Shown: positions 51,901 to 61,826 of the stretch, one piece after another
Numbering within the stretch: the first letter of the stretch is position 1
Layout: every line of letters starts with the position of its first letter
Source of the DNA: Amphirosellinia nigrospora
Lineage: Eukaryota > Ascomycota > Sordariomycetes > Xylariales > Xylariaceae
DNA length: 64,000 bases
NCBI GenBank assembly: GCA_004123355.1
Contig: SCHM01000004.1
Coordinates: 930,001 to 994,000 of the forward strand
Direction: 5' to 3'
Program-made: the position numbers and the translations under genes
The notes under the pieces: model-generated
Told to the model about the DNA's origin: nothing
Database searches by the model: none
The model's input: the letters and a program-made list of their open reading frames with translations, nothing else

Positions 51901-54900
51901 ACCCCAGGTACTTACTTTGGCCAAATGTGTTTGTGTTTTCTGCTACCATGTGCCACCCCTGCGCAAGTGGGTGGTATGCATTCTCGCTCTGATCTCGCTA
52001 TTCAATCTGGCAGATACTGATCGCTGTTCCGGTTCCCGAGTGTCCTTGTTAAGTCTCCGTGATGTCTATTAAAGAATAGATCTCTAAGGAAGAATACCTA
52101 GGTTCTGGGCATGCGGATACTGATATGTCACCTCACACAGATCTTCGACTTATGCGACAAGTTATGGGTTGCGCAGCATTCATCGAGCAGATGTGGCGGG
52201 AACACCCTCTCGTGTGTGGTTCACTCGACATGAGATTTGGTACTATGTATCTATTAACCTTTGACCTGAGCCCCGGTGTGGTACAAGTACTTGATGCTCG
52301 TGACATGGATCGACGGCACACAGCAATAGGCCATCGGGCTGGTGCCCTCAAGGTTGGTGCTGCGAGAGAGAAATTTCGGGCCGACCCGACATAAAACTCT
52401 CCCAACGAATTGTAGCGTAAATTTGAGTTGACAACCGATTCTGTTAGTTGGAGACCGCACCGCTTTGAAGGCTTGCGCAGAGTCTTTGCACTCCCGTGAT
52501 TTGGGCTCTTATGACAGAGACCAAAACCAGATCTCCGCAACAGGACTGTACAATTCAAAGATAGCTTTTCTGAAGCACAACTTATTCGAAGGGCTCAAAA
52601 GAATTGTCACCTCCGCCACCGAAACATAATGAAGCTGTAGACCTATAAAGTTCATCGGTGTGGGCCTGTCAACGGCCCAAGTGTTGTGATCTGAAACACG
52701 ACAACGATTCCCGCTCTTTGGCAGATGTCTCATTGTGGGGATGCTGGAGGTTTTTAGATAATCAGACGGCTGCACAGGCCTGTATGGCCGAGACAGACTA
52801 GCAGATGGGCGTGAAGTGAAGACTTTGACTAGTGGCTTACCTATGGGAAGGTGATTGCGGCTGCACGGGAGAGACATCGTATATTATCTATTCAAGTAGT
52901 TATCGGTCCTCCTAAGCCGCAGCGTCAGTATGCTATTTTAATCATCAAATCCCGTCACCTTTTCGAGCCTTGGCCCTATTGTCGATGAGTTCGGGTATCT
53001 GACAAGTCTAATTGGTTGGTAGAGCTACTGTCAAACATCGTGGCCCCAGATACGTAGCTAGATCACTTTGAATCTATCTCTATTCGTTCTTGATTCTAGA
53101 CCTTGTCGCCACGCTCTTCGAGTGGGAAAACAAACAGAGCCGCCGTGTTCGCTTTCGGGCTCGGTAGAAAAAGGACCGAAATCTGGCTAGCCACCTAAGG
53201 TACTAAGTAGTCCAGCCATGCCTTCGGGATCCTGCTTATTTCTCGGTTCTCACTGCCTATGACATGAGGAATCTACTTCCAAAAAATAAATAAATGGGAG
53301 AGTCACGGTTTGATGTATCGGCCTAGGTAGGTGGCGCGATCGATTTCACTAAACATGGAAACTTTACGCAGCGCCTCACACGGCGATGGCCCCAAATATA
53401 GTAGCTCGAGATTTTAAAAACCATTTAGGACTAAGACATTCGAACGTTGGTGGCTTTAGGCTTCAAATGACCTACTGTTACGTGCGTAGCTCGCGCAACC
53501 GAGCCGGCAACCGGCTTAACCTAGCCTACCTAATTTCAATAACCTACTCTCGGTTGGTCGTTCCCAAAATCAAGCAAGAGAGACGATATTTATCAAAATG
53601 ATTTTAGATAGATCTGTCAGCTGGGTGTATCTATTTACTAGAGCTAGAACACTACTGCAAGTTTGCTTGTACTAGTTATTTATCTTTGGGGATCTAGTCA
53701 TCTAAAAACGCAGTGTGGTGAACGATCAGTGATTGAAAAGCAGCTTCACTAAAAGTCGTTGACTGAAACTTGTTATTTCAACCTCAAATGGTGATACCCT
53801 AATACTGAATCTATTGGCCACAACTTACGTAGTGTATGCCATCTACTCTCTGTCGTTCGCTTCCGCCTCCTCCCCTCCATATCTACTTTATCACAACTAC
53901 CGAAGCGCATTCTCGGATTTACCAAGGGAAAATTAGATTGTTCTCGGCTGTCAGAAAAGTAGGTGTGAAAACAACACATGACGACAACCTGGGGCAAATA
54001 CAATCGAATGACGGACATGAACAGCTCAATCGACCGGCTACTTGTAAGCATGTTATGCAAGCAGCCGTCAAATCAAGTGAACTCAGCCAACCAAATTCCT
54101 TGCTAATTACCAGTGGATGTCTGTGGCGTCTCGTAGAGGTACTGAGGGAGGATAGCTGCATACTTGATGCATGGTGTATACGGAGTTCTTTGCTTGTCCG
54201 GAACGGTCCTTGTACGAAACAGAGAGAACCTCGATTTAGTTCATCCTTTGTACTAAACTTGTAGCCCGTATGTTCTTATTAGATCATGATACCTAATAAG
54301 TAATCGGCAAAAAAAATGCAGGAGCCCTCCTGCCTTGGCCCCAATCAGAGATCGGCATCTTAACAGACAAGGATCTTGTATGACACTGGATTCCTAGGGC
54401 AAGAGGATGCCGGGTCGGGAGGATGGCGCTACATGATGAGGGAACGGGTACCCTGGGGGTAACTGGGCATGTTTTGATGTCAACTATGAAGTCAATTTCT
54501 TTAGGCGTGACCTTTGGTACGAAGGATAGTCCAAAATAGAAAGTATAGCTAACGCAGGCGCTGTATCATTTAGCTCACTCCTTTCTATTTACTTAGACGC
54601 CCTGTCTGCTAAGATTTGACGCCCGAATACGCCCCCATAGCTCTTTAGGACTACACCCATCTCTCAACCACAGCTTGAACGACTTTATCTTTTAGTGGAC
54701 TAAGTAGAGATCGAACCTTTGATTAATAAAAAAAGAACAGTGTATTCCTCTAAGCTGTCTCGTCTGCTACAGACGGAAACTACCAATAGCTTTGTCTTAA
54801 ACTCCCAACTTTGCACAACCGCCATCAATTTACTGGGGGTGGTTGCCAGAGAAGGTATAGAGTTTTCCCACATGTTTTCTTTCCATTTATGTCAACGCTT

Positions 54901-55748
54901 CGTCATCTTGTTCTCGAAGTATCAAGCCCGGAGTCTGGCCGACGCCTGATCTCCTTGCCCCTGGTTTGAAGGAATCTTAATGTCTGTCGCTCTCACGCGC
55001 TTTCGTCTGTGCAACTTATCACCTTTATATTCTTGGGCCTTTGCGCTTTCACCCAACCTTTACTCCCCATATGTTTCTTCTTCCTTCTCATTTATAATCG
55101 CCCTATAAACATATCTGGAGACTTAACTCGACAACACTTCTGGAATATATGGAGTTATTGCCGGCTTCATCATAGTTGTTTTCATCTCTCACCTCGTCGG
55201 CGTTACCCCAATACTACGAAGCTCGTTTTCGCACCCGATGTTACCATCTTCCTAGGAGACGATTAGAGTCCAGCTCGCCAAGAAGACAAATAAGGTAGCA
55301 GTATGTTCCCTCCTACTAAACTTGCACAATAATTTGGATCTTTTGGTGGCATTTGAAACACTGCAACCAAAACACTTCCATTCAACATGGCCGCCGTCTT
55401 AAATCAGTTTAGTTGCGCCATCCACGCACCTGTTTTCTTTCGAGTGGCGCGGGAGACTGGGACGTATAAGAGCTGGAAGGCCTGTCGCTTCTCGGAAGCA
55501 TGGGCTGGTCATCACTATATTGGGAATGCGTGGTAGCTGAAAGGGCTCGAGTTGTATTCGATGGGCTATGCTGACCTGTTTCCTAGGTTGAGAGACTGCT
55601 CGGAGTAAGCTACGTGTAAGTGCCCCATTTCCGATGAGGGCGGGTGGAATCATATCGGGTATACGTATATACTGTATTCGGGAACATTGTGCAGGCGCCA
55701 CTACGATCTAGCAGACTTGGCCGCACAGCAAGCTCGGGTATCGGAACA
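45945..55748. other. Gene desert of about 10 kb
   Basis: No frame in this stretch is convincing. The longest (about 90-140 codons at 49545, 50801, 51139, 51408, 52133, 52509 and 53836) lack domains, splice consistency and coding-like third positions. Base composition is intermediate and not the extreme AT of the neighbouring fossil, so this is not a single RIP block. No tRNA-like cloverleaf found. It may be decayed accessory DNA or the long regulatory flank of the downstream regulator. I cannot tell which. Confidence 0.45.
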
Positions 55749-55785
55749 GCGCGCGCGCACACACACACACACACACACGCGCGCG
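55749..55785. repeat. Symmetric (GC)n(AC)n(GC)n microsatellite
   Basis: An alternating purine-pyrimidine tract of 37 bases: GC repeats, then about ten AC repeats, then CGCGCG. Such tracts can adopt Z-DNA and vary in length. It lies about 190 bases upstream of the candidate gene at 55972. Confidence 0.85.
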
Positions 55786-55971
55786 AGCCTCAATATGCGT
55801 ACCGTTCACTTATCTCTATACCTTGGTATCCGACTCATCTTTCTCGCTTGACCATGCCTCGAGCTTTCAGTGTTTGAGTATTACAAACAACGATTATAAC
55901 CCTCTCTCGCAAGCTTCCGCTACTATCTTAATACCTGTTGCTGCCATCGCCTAAACCCTCGTGGGAGGAAG

Positions 55972-56496
55972 ATGACATTCGAAGCTGGCTGTCTTGGTCG
56001 TATCAGTGTTCCGCCTGCACAAACCGTTCTCTATTTTCCTTGTGTCACTTGTGTCAGTGGCTTGGAGTCTACAGTGTTGATTGGTACGCGAGCTAACGGA
56101 GAGATCGAATTGGCCAGAGAATTACCAGGGTTTTCCGGTCGTTACGTGACAGTGCGATTGGAGATCTCCTTCTTGGCAAACCTCTGTAATGGTGACAGCG
56201 GGTCCTGGATCTTCAAAGGTCGGTGTACTATCCCTGAGCTTGTCTTCGTTGATTCTTCTGACGCTCTCTCCGTCAACCTGTCTCTCTGTTTACTCAGCGT
56301 TGCATCTTCTGTCGTGCCATGGTTCTATAGTGCCGTCCTCACATACTTTATCATTACCCCTTGGACTAATATTTCCTTGTTGTTGATCACCAAATCTCCG
56401 TCTGCCAGAATATGGGCTTGGATCCGTTATGTCTACTTCCCTCGAATTATTCCCTGTCTGTATACCCTGTCGCGGCATCTGCAAAATCCGATCTGA
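55972..56496 (+). CDS. Candidate small gene with a GDSGSW motif (uncertain)
   Basis: I do not recognise this gene firmly. The frame opens at ATG 55972 and includes LESTVLIGTRANGEIELARE and NLCNGDSGSWIFK. GDSGSW with preceding hydrophobic strands recalls the active-site serine region of trypsin-like domains in some fungal multidomain proteins. No matching His or Asp region is visible, so if related it is a fragment. A GT donor after TTCAAAG (56219) and an AG at 56297 could shorten the product. Read without splicing it gives 174 residues with Leu/Ser-rich hydrophobic stretches. It might be a relic, a chance frame, or a leader frame of the downstream regulator. Confidence 0.3.
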   Translation: MTFEAGCLGRISVPPAQTVLYFPCVTCVSGLESTVLIGTRANGEIELARELPGFSGRYVTVRLEISFLANLCNGDSGSWIFKGRCTIPELVFVDSSDALSVNLSLCLLSVASSVVPWFYSAVLTYFIITPWTNISLLLITKSPSARIWAWIRYVYFPRIIPCLYTLSRHLQNPI

Positions 56497-56756
56497 AATC
56501 CTTACCTAGTCTGTTCTTGTTTCTCCCACCCGTTCACACGCCCCCAATACGCCCCCCGTCCCCCCGTCTCCATAGGGCTGGTCGCTGGGTTCATAGCCAC
56601 CCACTCGCATTTCACTCAAGATTATGGTGCACGCTCGCATCCCAGCCATGCTTGCCATCTTTTAAGACGAGTTTTGCTGGCGAGCAATAGTCTGATCGAG
56701 TAGGTGGGCGAACAATAGCACCCGAGTGAGCCAGTGCTCGCACTGTATTTGCATCT

Positions 56757-57410
56757 ATGGAGCTGTCTTTGGTGACTGAAGAAGAGCTGAGAAAAACGAG
56801 GGTTGAGTCGAGAGCCGGGGCTGGAGCTGATTATGCTCATCAGATACGGTATCAGCAACCGTTACTCTTCGATCCGCCGTTCACTGGGCTACCCTCACCC
56901 CCGACTGGAGCACCATCACGTCCTCTCCTCCCACCAGCAACACCACCACCGTCTTCTCCACGGCGAAACGAGAGTGACTTGCACCTCTGGCCTCTCGGAC
57001 CAGAGGTTCACCGGATGAATCAACAACCTCTGACTAAGGTATATATATATTCTTCAACTTCGCTCAAGTATTCCGATTGTGGTTTCTTATCTACCCTGCT
57101 TCTATTTTTTTCTCAACATCATCACGCTCCCTCGTTTTGTCACATCCACCGGCCTTAGGTGGGTTTGTACACTGCGAATACCACCACCAGCTCTCTCCAT
57201 CTGTGGGTGGGATTATCTGGATAGGAGCCAGAAGTGGAGTGGCAGATTTCCCAACCGGTCTGCAGGGACGCAGACATTTTAATTAATGGACAACCAATTG
57301 GATCAAAGAGACAACTCGCGCCAGTAATGCTGAAAGGGAAGCGCGGTAGCAACGAAGACAAGCAGATGAAAACCAGAACTGAAGGATTCCAGGAGCTGTC
57401 AACAAGATGA
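56757..57410 (+). CDS. Candidate two-exon small protein, proline-rich, unknown
   Basis: Not recognised. Exon 1 (56757-57038) encodes MELSLVTEEELRKTRVESR, then a Pro-rich segment (LPSPPTGAPSRPLLPPATPP) and ESDLHLWPLGPEVHRMNQQP. It ends LTK at a GTATAT donor. An acceptor (CTGGATAG, 57224) joins it in frame to exon 2 (57225-57410), with VEWQISQPVCRDADILINGQ, PIGSKRQLAPVML and KTRTEGFQELSTR, then TGA. The intron is 185 nt, and the result is an uninterrupted 155-residue frame. The amino-acid mix looks coding rather than random. It lies on the same strand as, and 3 kb before, the NDT80-like gene, so it might instead be an upstream exon or frame in that gene's leader. Confidence 0.4.
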
Positions 57411-60381
57411 ACGGATCCTTCAAGAAGTCGACATTGACTGCAGCTGCAACAATTACCGAAACGTGTAATATCTAGCAAAGAACTAAGCAAAGGTCAGTGT
57501 GATAAGTTGATTCTAATTTCTTTTCCCATCGAGCTCTGATTATCACCAAAGTCTCCTCCCCTGTCATGTATACTTGCACTGGGTACCAACCGTGCAACAT
57601 TTACATCTCACATCTTGCACAACCCTGAGCTGCAAGGGTATCTACAGCGCCAGGCACGCATTTGCTGAAGGGCCCCATACTTGCCCTCATTCGTCATTTA
57701 GTGATGCTTTTAGCAACCTTGATGTTGCGATTCAATTTCTTTTTTTTTTCTTTTCCTTTCAACTCTTTCTCCCGAGAAAACAAAAGATGAGCAGAGCCGG
57801 TGACCGAATCATTCACACTATTTCTATTTTTGCGGCGCGAGAATCGAAACGGCACATGCAGTCCACGGATGGTAAAGTGAGCGCAGGCGCCAGATGCAGA
57901 TGGTGAGGTGAGAGTCAAAACTTTATGAGATGACAAGGGCCACTGGGACCAATGGGCGACGAGATGCTCTCCCAGCCAGTCCAGTCCCGGTGAATCAATC
58001 ATTACTCTCCGTACTAGCAAACGTTTTACGTCAATTCTGGTCTCCCATACTCATACTGGCTTAGTGTTTTCCCACCCAGAGATACCTTTCCCTTGTACAT
58101 CCATCCATCCATCCACCCATCCACCCACGCCTTACACAAACCGTTTTCTAGCCTTGGCGCTACTTCCCCATATTTCTATTTATCACCTACCTCAGGTACT
58201 TTTGTTATTACCTCTATTACCTTACCAATACCAATGTACCTTGGGTATTTTTATTTCAGCCCGTCCCATTTCCCCCCTACTCCTAAGGTCTCTGTGTACC
58301 TGAGCGGGTACCCAGGTACTGATGCATACCTTACACCCTTACACCCTCACACCCAACCGTGCCTGCCTCTCGGTGTTGCTGGTGTTGCTGCTCCTGCAGT
58401 CCAGAATGGCGCTCTTCCCTGCCTGCTTACCTACACCACATGTACATGTACCGTGCCACAGTTGTACATCACTATCATGTACTTGCCTCTACCTGCCGTG
58501 GTATATATGTACCTGGTCCTTTGGCACACAATTCTCTAGTTCTCTGGTCCTCGCTGGTCCTCCACTCTCCCATACCAAATCGCGTGGGCTGCGCCGTGCT
58601 TGATGCTTGTGTCCCAACGCCTTGTACCGGCCATGTACCACATCGAGTTTCTCTCGCATACTGCCTTCCTTGTCTGCCTCTCCGTGTCCCATTGCTCTGG
58701 TAGAGGAAGGGGAAATCCACCAGCACACAAACACTCAGGCTGCCATCTCGTTCACTTATTCGCTGCTGCTGATTCATCATACATTACCAGTCTACGCACA
58801 CTCATTCCGATTCCACTTGACTGTTATTCCTCAATCACTATTTCTCAACCTAGGCCCTAAGCCCTCTTGTGCATTTCTTCGTCTTTCTTATGCCTAGGTA
58901 CTGCGAATTGTTCTCCTAGACACCTCTGTTAGACATACTACATACATTATACATGCTCCTCGAGACCTCTGGACGACCGTCTGCTAACTCGTTCTGACCC
59001 CAGCCGCTGCAGGTCCTCCCCCTACGAGCTGCTGATATCTACTCTTCTTCCTGGTTCTTGGCTACCAATGCCGTAGCCTGGGGCTGCACCTTGAACGGGG
59101 AAGACGGATCACAAAATTAACATAGCAAGGGGAAGCTAAATCGACAAACCACAATTAAACGAATCACCTGCACCAGCATCTTTAACTCTTTACTATCTCC
59201 GTCACCCACAGTACCCAGCATCGTTACTCTCGATCGTCCTTAAACACTGTAGTTGTTTTTTCTCACGATCGTATCATGAACTGACGATAAATCGTTCTTG
59301 ATTCTAACAGGACTTTGAGCCTTCGCCGCCAACTTGCAACGGGCTAGATACATATATCGAGGTCCCAGCTGTAGCTGATATGCGGTATGTTTTCTTCTTC
59401 ACCTCCAATGCTGGCGATGTTATTCGATATACACAAGGCGAAGACAGGAAAATTAGATGCCTTCCTGTATCTGTGTAGTCCACAAGGCGCTTGTTTGTTT
59501 TTATACAGTCTCGCCGACCTCTTCTTTATTCGCGTCCTATGAGGGCGGGTTTGACAATTGGGCACATATTATGCGCTCGTCAGGCATTTCCCGTGCCCTT
59601 TTCTTCTGATCCTCGTTGGTACTCCCACCGGCTATAAAATCACTATAGTTGGTACCATATGGTGCTGCGGCGACTATGGGCAAGATGCAAGGGTGTGTGG
59701 CTGCCCTTGCTGTACAGGCACTGCAACACAATCAAAACTTGTAGTTGTGGCTCTCCCAGCCCTTGCTGCTGCCCCCAGACCCTGAACGCTTGGGCTCTGG
59801 GATCTGGACTTCGGACTATGGGTTATGGGCTGGGGGTGTTTGTGACTCGCTCGCTGTTCCCGATCCTGATCCGCCACCCTGTTTCCCCTGTATGACGGCA
59901 ATATTGTTGTCAGTATCACTACTGCTCCGTCACACTCAGACAGTTGGCGCTGTGGTGCGTTGTGTGTTGGTGTTGTGTGGGAGCACGATACCTACAGCAT
60001 CGTCACGCAAGCTGCCTCGCACAAGAGTCACTTCTCACCCTTTCACGGCCCCCTACTGACCCGTCCGTCTTAGATACAACACGGAATCTTCCAGTATTAC
60101 TTCGCTGAGCTTAGAAACCCCTTCCCAGCCGCCGTCAGTGCTGAGCGGATTTCCTGCCCCCTTACTTAAACAGTACGGGGTACTCCCGGATACCGGGCAC
60201 TACTATCCACCTCCGACTACGCAACTATTCTCCGCCGCCGCCGTCGATCCTAGGTCACGTCTAGGTTCCACGTAAGTTACTCATTACTATACTTCTCCCA
60301 CGTGTGCTCCTCGGCCTCAATGCGCACTCAGCTGGTCTTCGCCGTGCTCACTAAGTCGGCAACAGCAATTCCTCCACGGGC
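57411..60381 (+). promoter_or_regulatory. Long pyrimidine-rich promoter/leader of the NDT80-like gene
   Basis: Nearly 3 kb of C/T-rich sequence without a convincing gene. It has a T run (57738-57750), a CATC tetranucleotide array (about 58099-58125), repeated TACCT/GTACC words and many short upstream ATG frames. VIB-1/XprG-type regulators commonly have long leaders, so this probably contains the transcription start and 5' UTR introns. I cannot place them. Confidence 0.45.
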
Positions 60382-61826
60382 ATGGCACATGTCCCTCGTA
60401 CTGCTACATTACCACACCCGGGTTACAATCCCAGAGACGTTTACGGGGATCGCGGCCGTCGTTTACAAGAACGACGCCTCACATATCTAGATCGTCATCC
60501 TACGGGAGCGGCATACGACGCCATCCGCTATCTCCAACACCCAGTCCCAACATTGGGTTCACCAGTCCTGTAAGGATGGAGGGGGTCCACCAGTATGGCA
60601 AGAACTCGGCAGGGAATACTCCTCCGCTCTTACCCTTAGTTTCCCACGGCCAGCTAGTATACAGTGATGTGGGGACGCCGGGCTCGGGTACGCACGTCAA
60701 AGTCGACATCCAGGGTGTGATTGACAAGGGATTCTTTTGGGCAGATGGAGACTGGACATGTTATCGCCGCAATTATTTCTCTTGTGTGTGCTCCTATAGC
60801 TTGAATCCTCATCTCCCCAATGCGACGATGCAGTATTTTCCCACAGGGTCGACAACCCCTTACCAGGTATTCGGATTTGCGATGAGCATCTCAGCCGTTG
60901 TGTCCGACAGCGACTCCCAGAGTATCGACTTGGTACAGCACACACCTAAGAGAGATAAGGGCCCAACCGCGAAGCCGGAGAAAGTGAGGTTGCTACCCAA
61001 GCCTCCTCAGCAGGCGTCACACTCGATAGGACTTTATCAGGACCATCATGGTATGCCTACCGGCTCTAGGGCAATTTATGAGGGTGGATATAGCCAAAGT
61101 GGACAGGGACCATATGCAACGGAGCATACGTTCGAAAGAATTCAATTTAAACAGGCCACGGCAAATAACGGCAAGCGCAGAGCCGCACAACAATACTACC
61201 ACTTACTCGTAGAGCTTTACGTTGACGTCGGCACACAGAACCCAGGTGGGCAGTATGTTAAGGTTGCAGAACGAAAATCGGCAAAGATGATTGTTCGTGG
61301 TCGTTCCCCTGGGCACTACCAAAATGATCGACGGGGTAGCACAAGCAGTGGGCCTGGAGGGTCAAGCGGCATGGGCAGTTATTCGAGCTCTCAGGTGATC
61401 GGCGGGGACTACGGGCCGGGTTCTTCTAATCTCCTCCCCAGTACGTACTCGGGCATACGAGGCACGAACGGGGCACTACGGAGCAACCCGCCATCCTGAG
61501 ATGGGCTTGGAGCCTATGATCCCGGCGGAGGAGGGCAAGGCAATCGACACAGCCAAGGAATACCAGTACTATCCTGCGCCAATATATGAGAATATCGAGG
61601 CACGCCACGGGATTGAGATGTTCTCCCATCGCCATGAACCAGACAGTATGCTGAACCCGGCGACTTCTAACGTTGACTCGATTTCGAAAGTCAACATGAG
61701 TATGAACAGCACCTACCAAGCATCTACCAGGCTGGGTCTGCATACTACTCTAGGCAATGCGCCCGGTTTGACGGGAGGACATCGTCAAACGGTTATTATC
61801 CCACACCACTTCCTCAATCTGGGTGA
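60382..61826 (+). CDS. NDT80/PhoG-domain transcription factor, VIB-1/XprG-like
   Basis: Ndt80-fold DNA-binding regulator. Neurospora VIB-1 controls heterokaryon incompatibility, protease and cellulase genes, and Aspergillus XprG controls proteases and starvation response. The N-terminal part has HISRSSSYGSGIRRHPLSPT and NIGFTSPVRMEG. The NDT80 domain follows: GVIDKGFFWADGDWTCYRRN, YFSCVCSYSLNP, FAMSISAVVSDSDSQSIDLV, HTPKRDKGPTAKPEKVRLLP, FERIQFKQATANNGKRRAAQ and QYYHLLVELYVDVG, ending in KSAKMIVRGRSPGHY. A Ser/Gly-rich stretch leads to MIPAEEGKAIDTAKEYQYYP and a C-terminus ending TSSNGYYPTPLPQSG (TGA at 61824). Frame changes are needed near 60470, in the 61440-61495 segment, and at a short T run (61682-61684). 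The start at 60382 is a best guess. An upstream first exon is possible. Confidence 0.88.

Noticed and set aside
54660-54735. GGTTCGATCTC on the minus strand resembling a tRNA B box
   Set aside because: No A box or pairing arms can be laid out around it, so it is not a tRNA.
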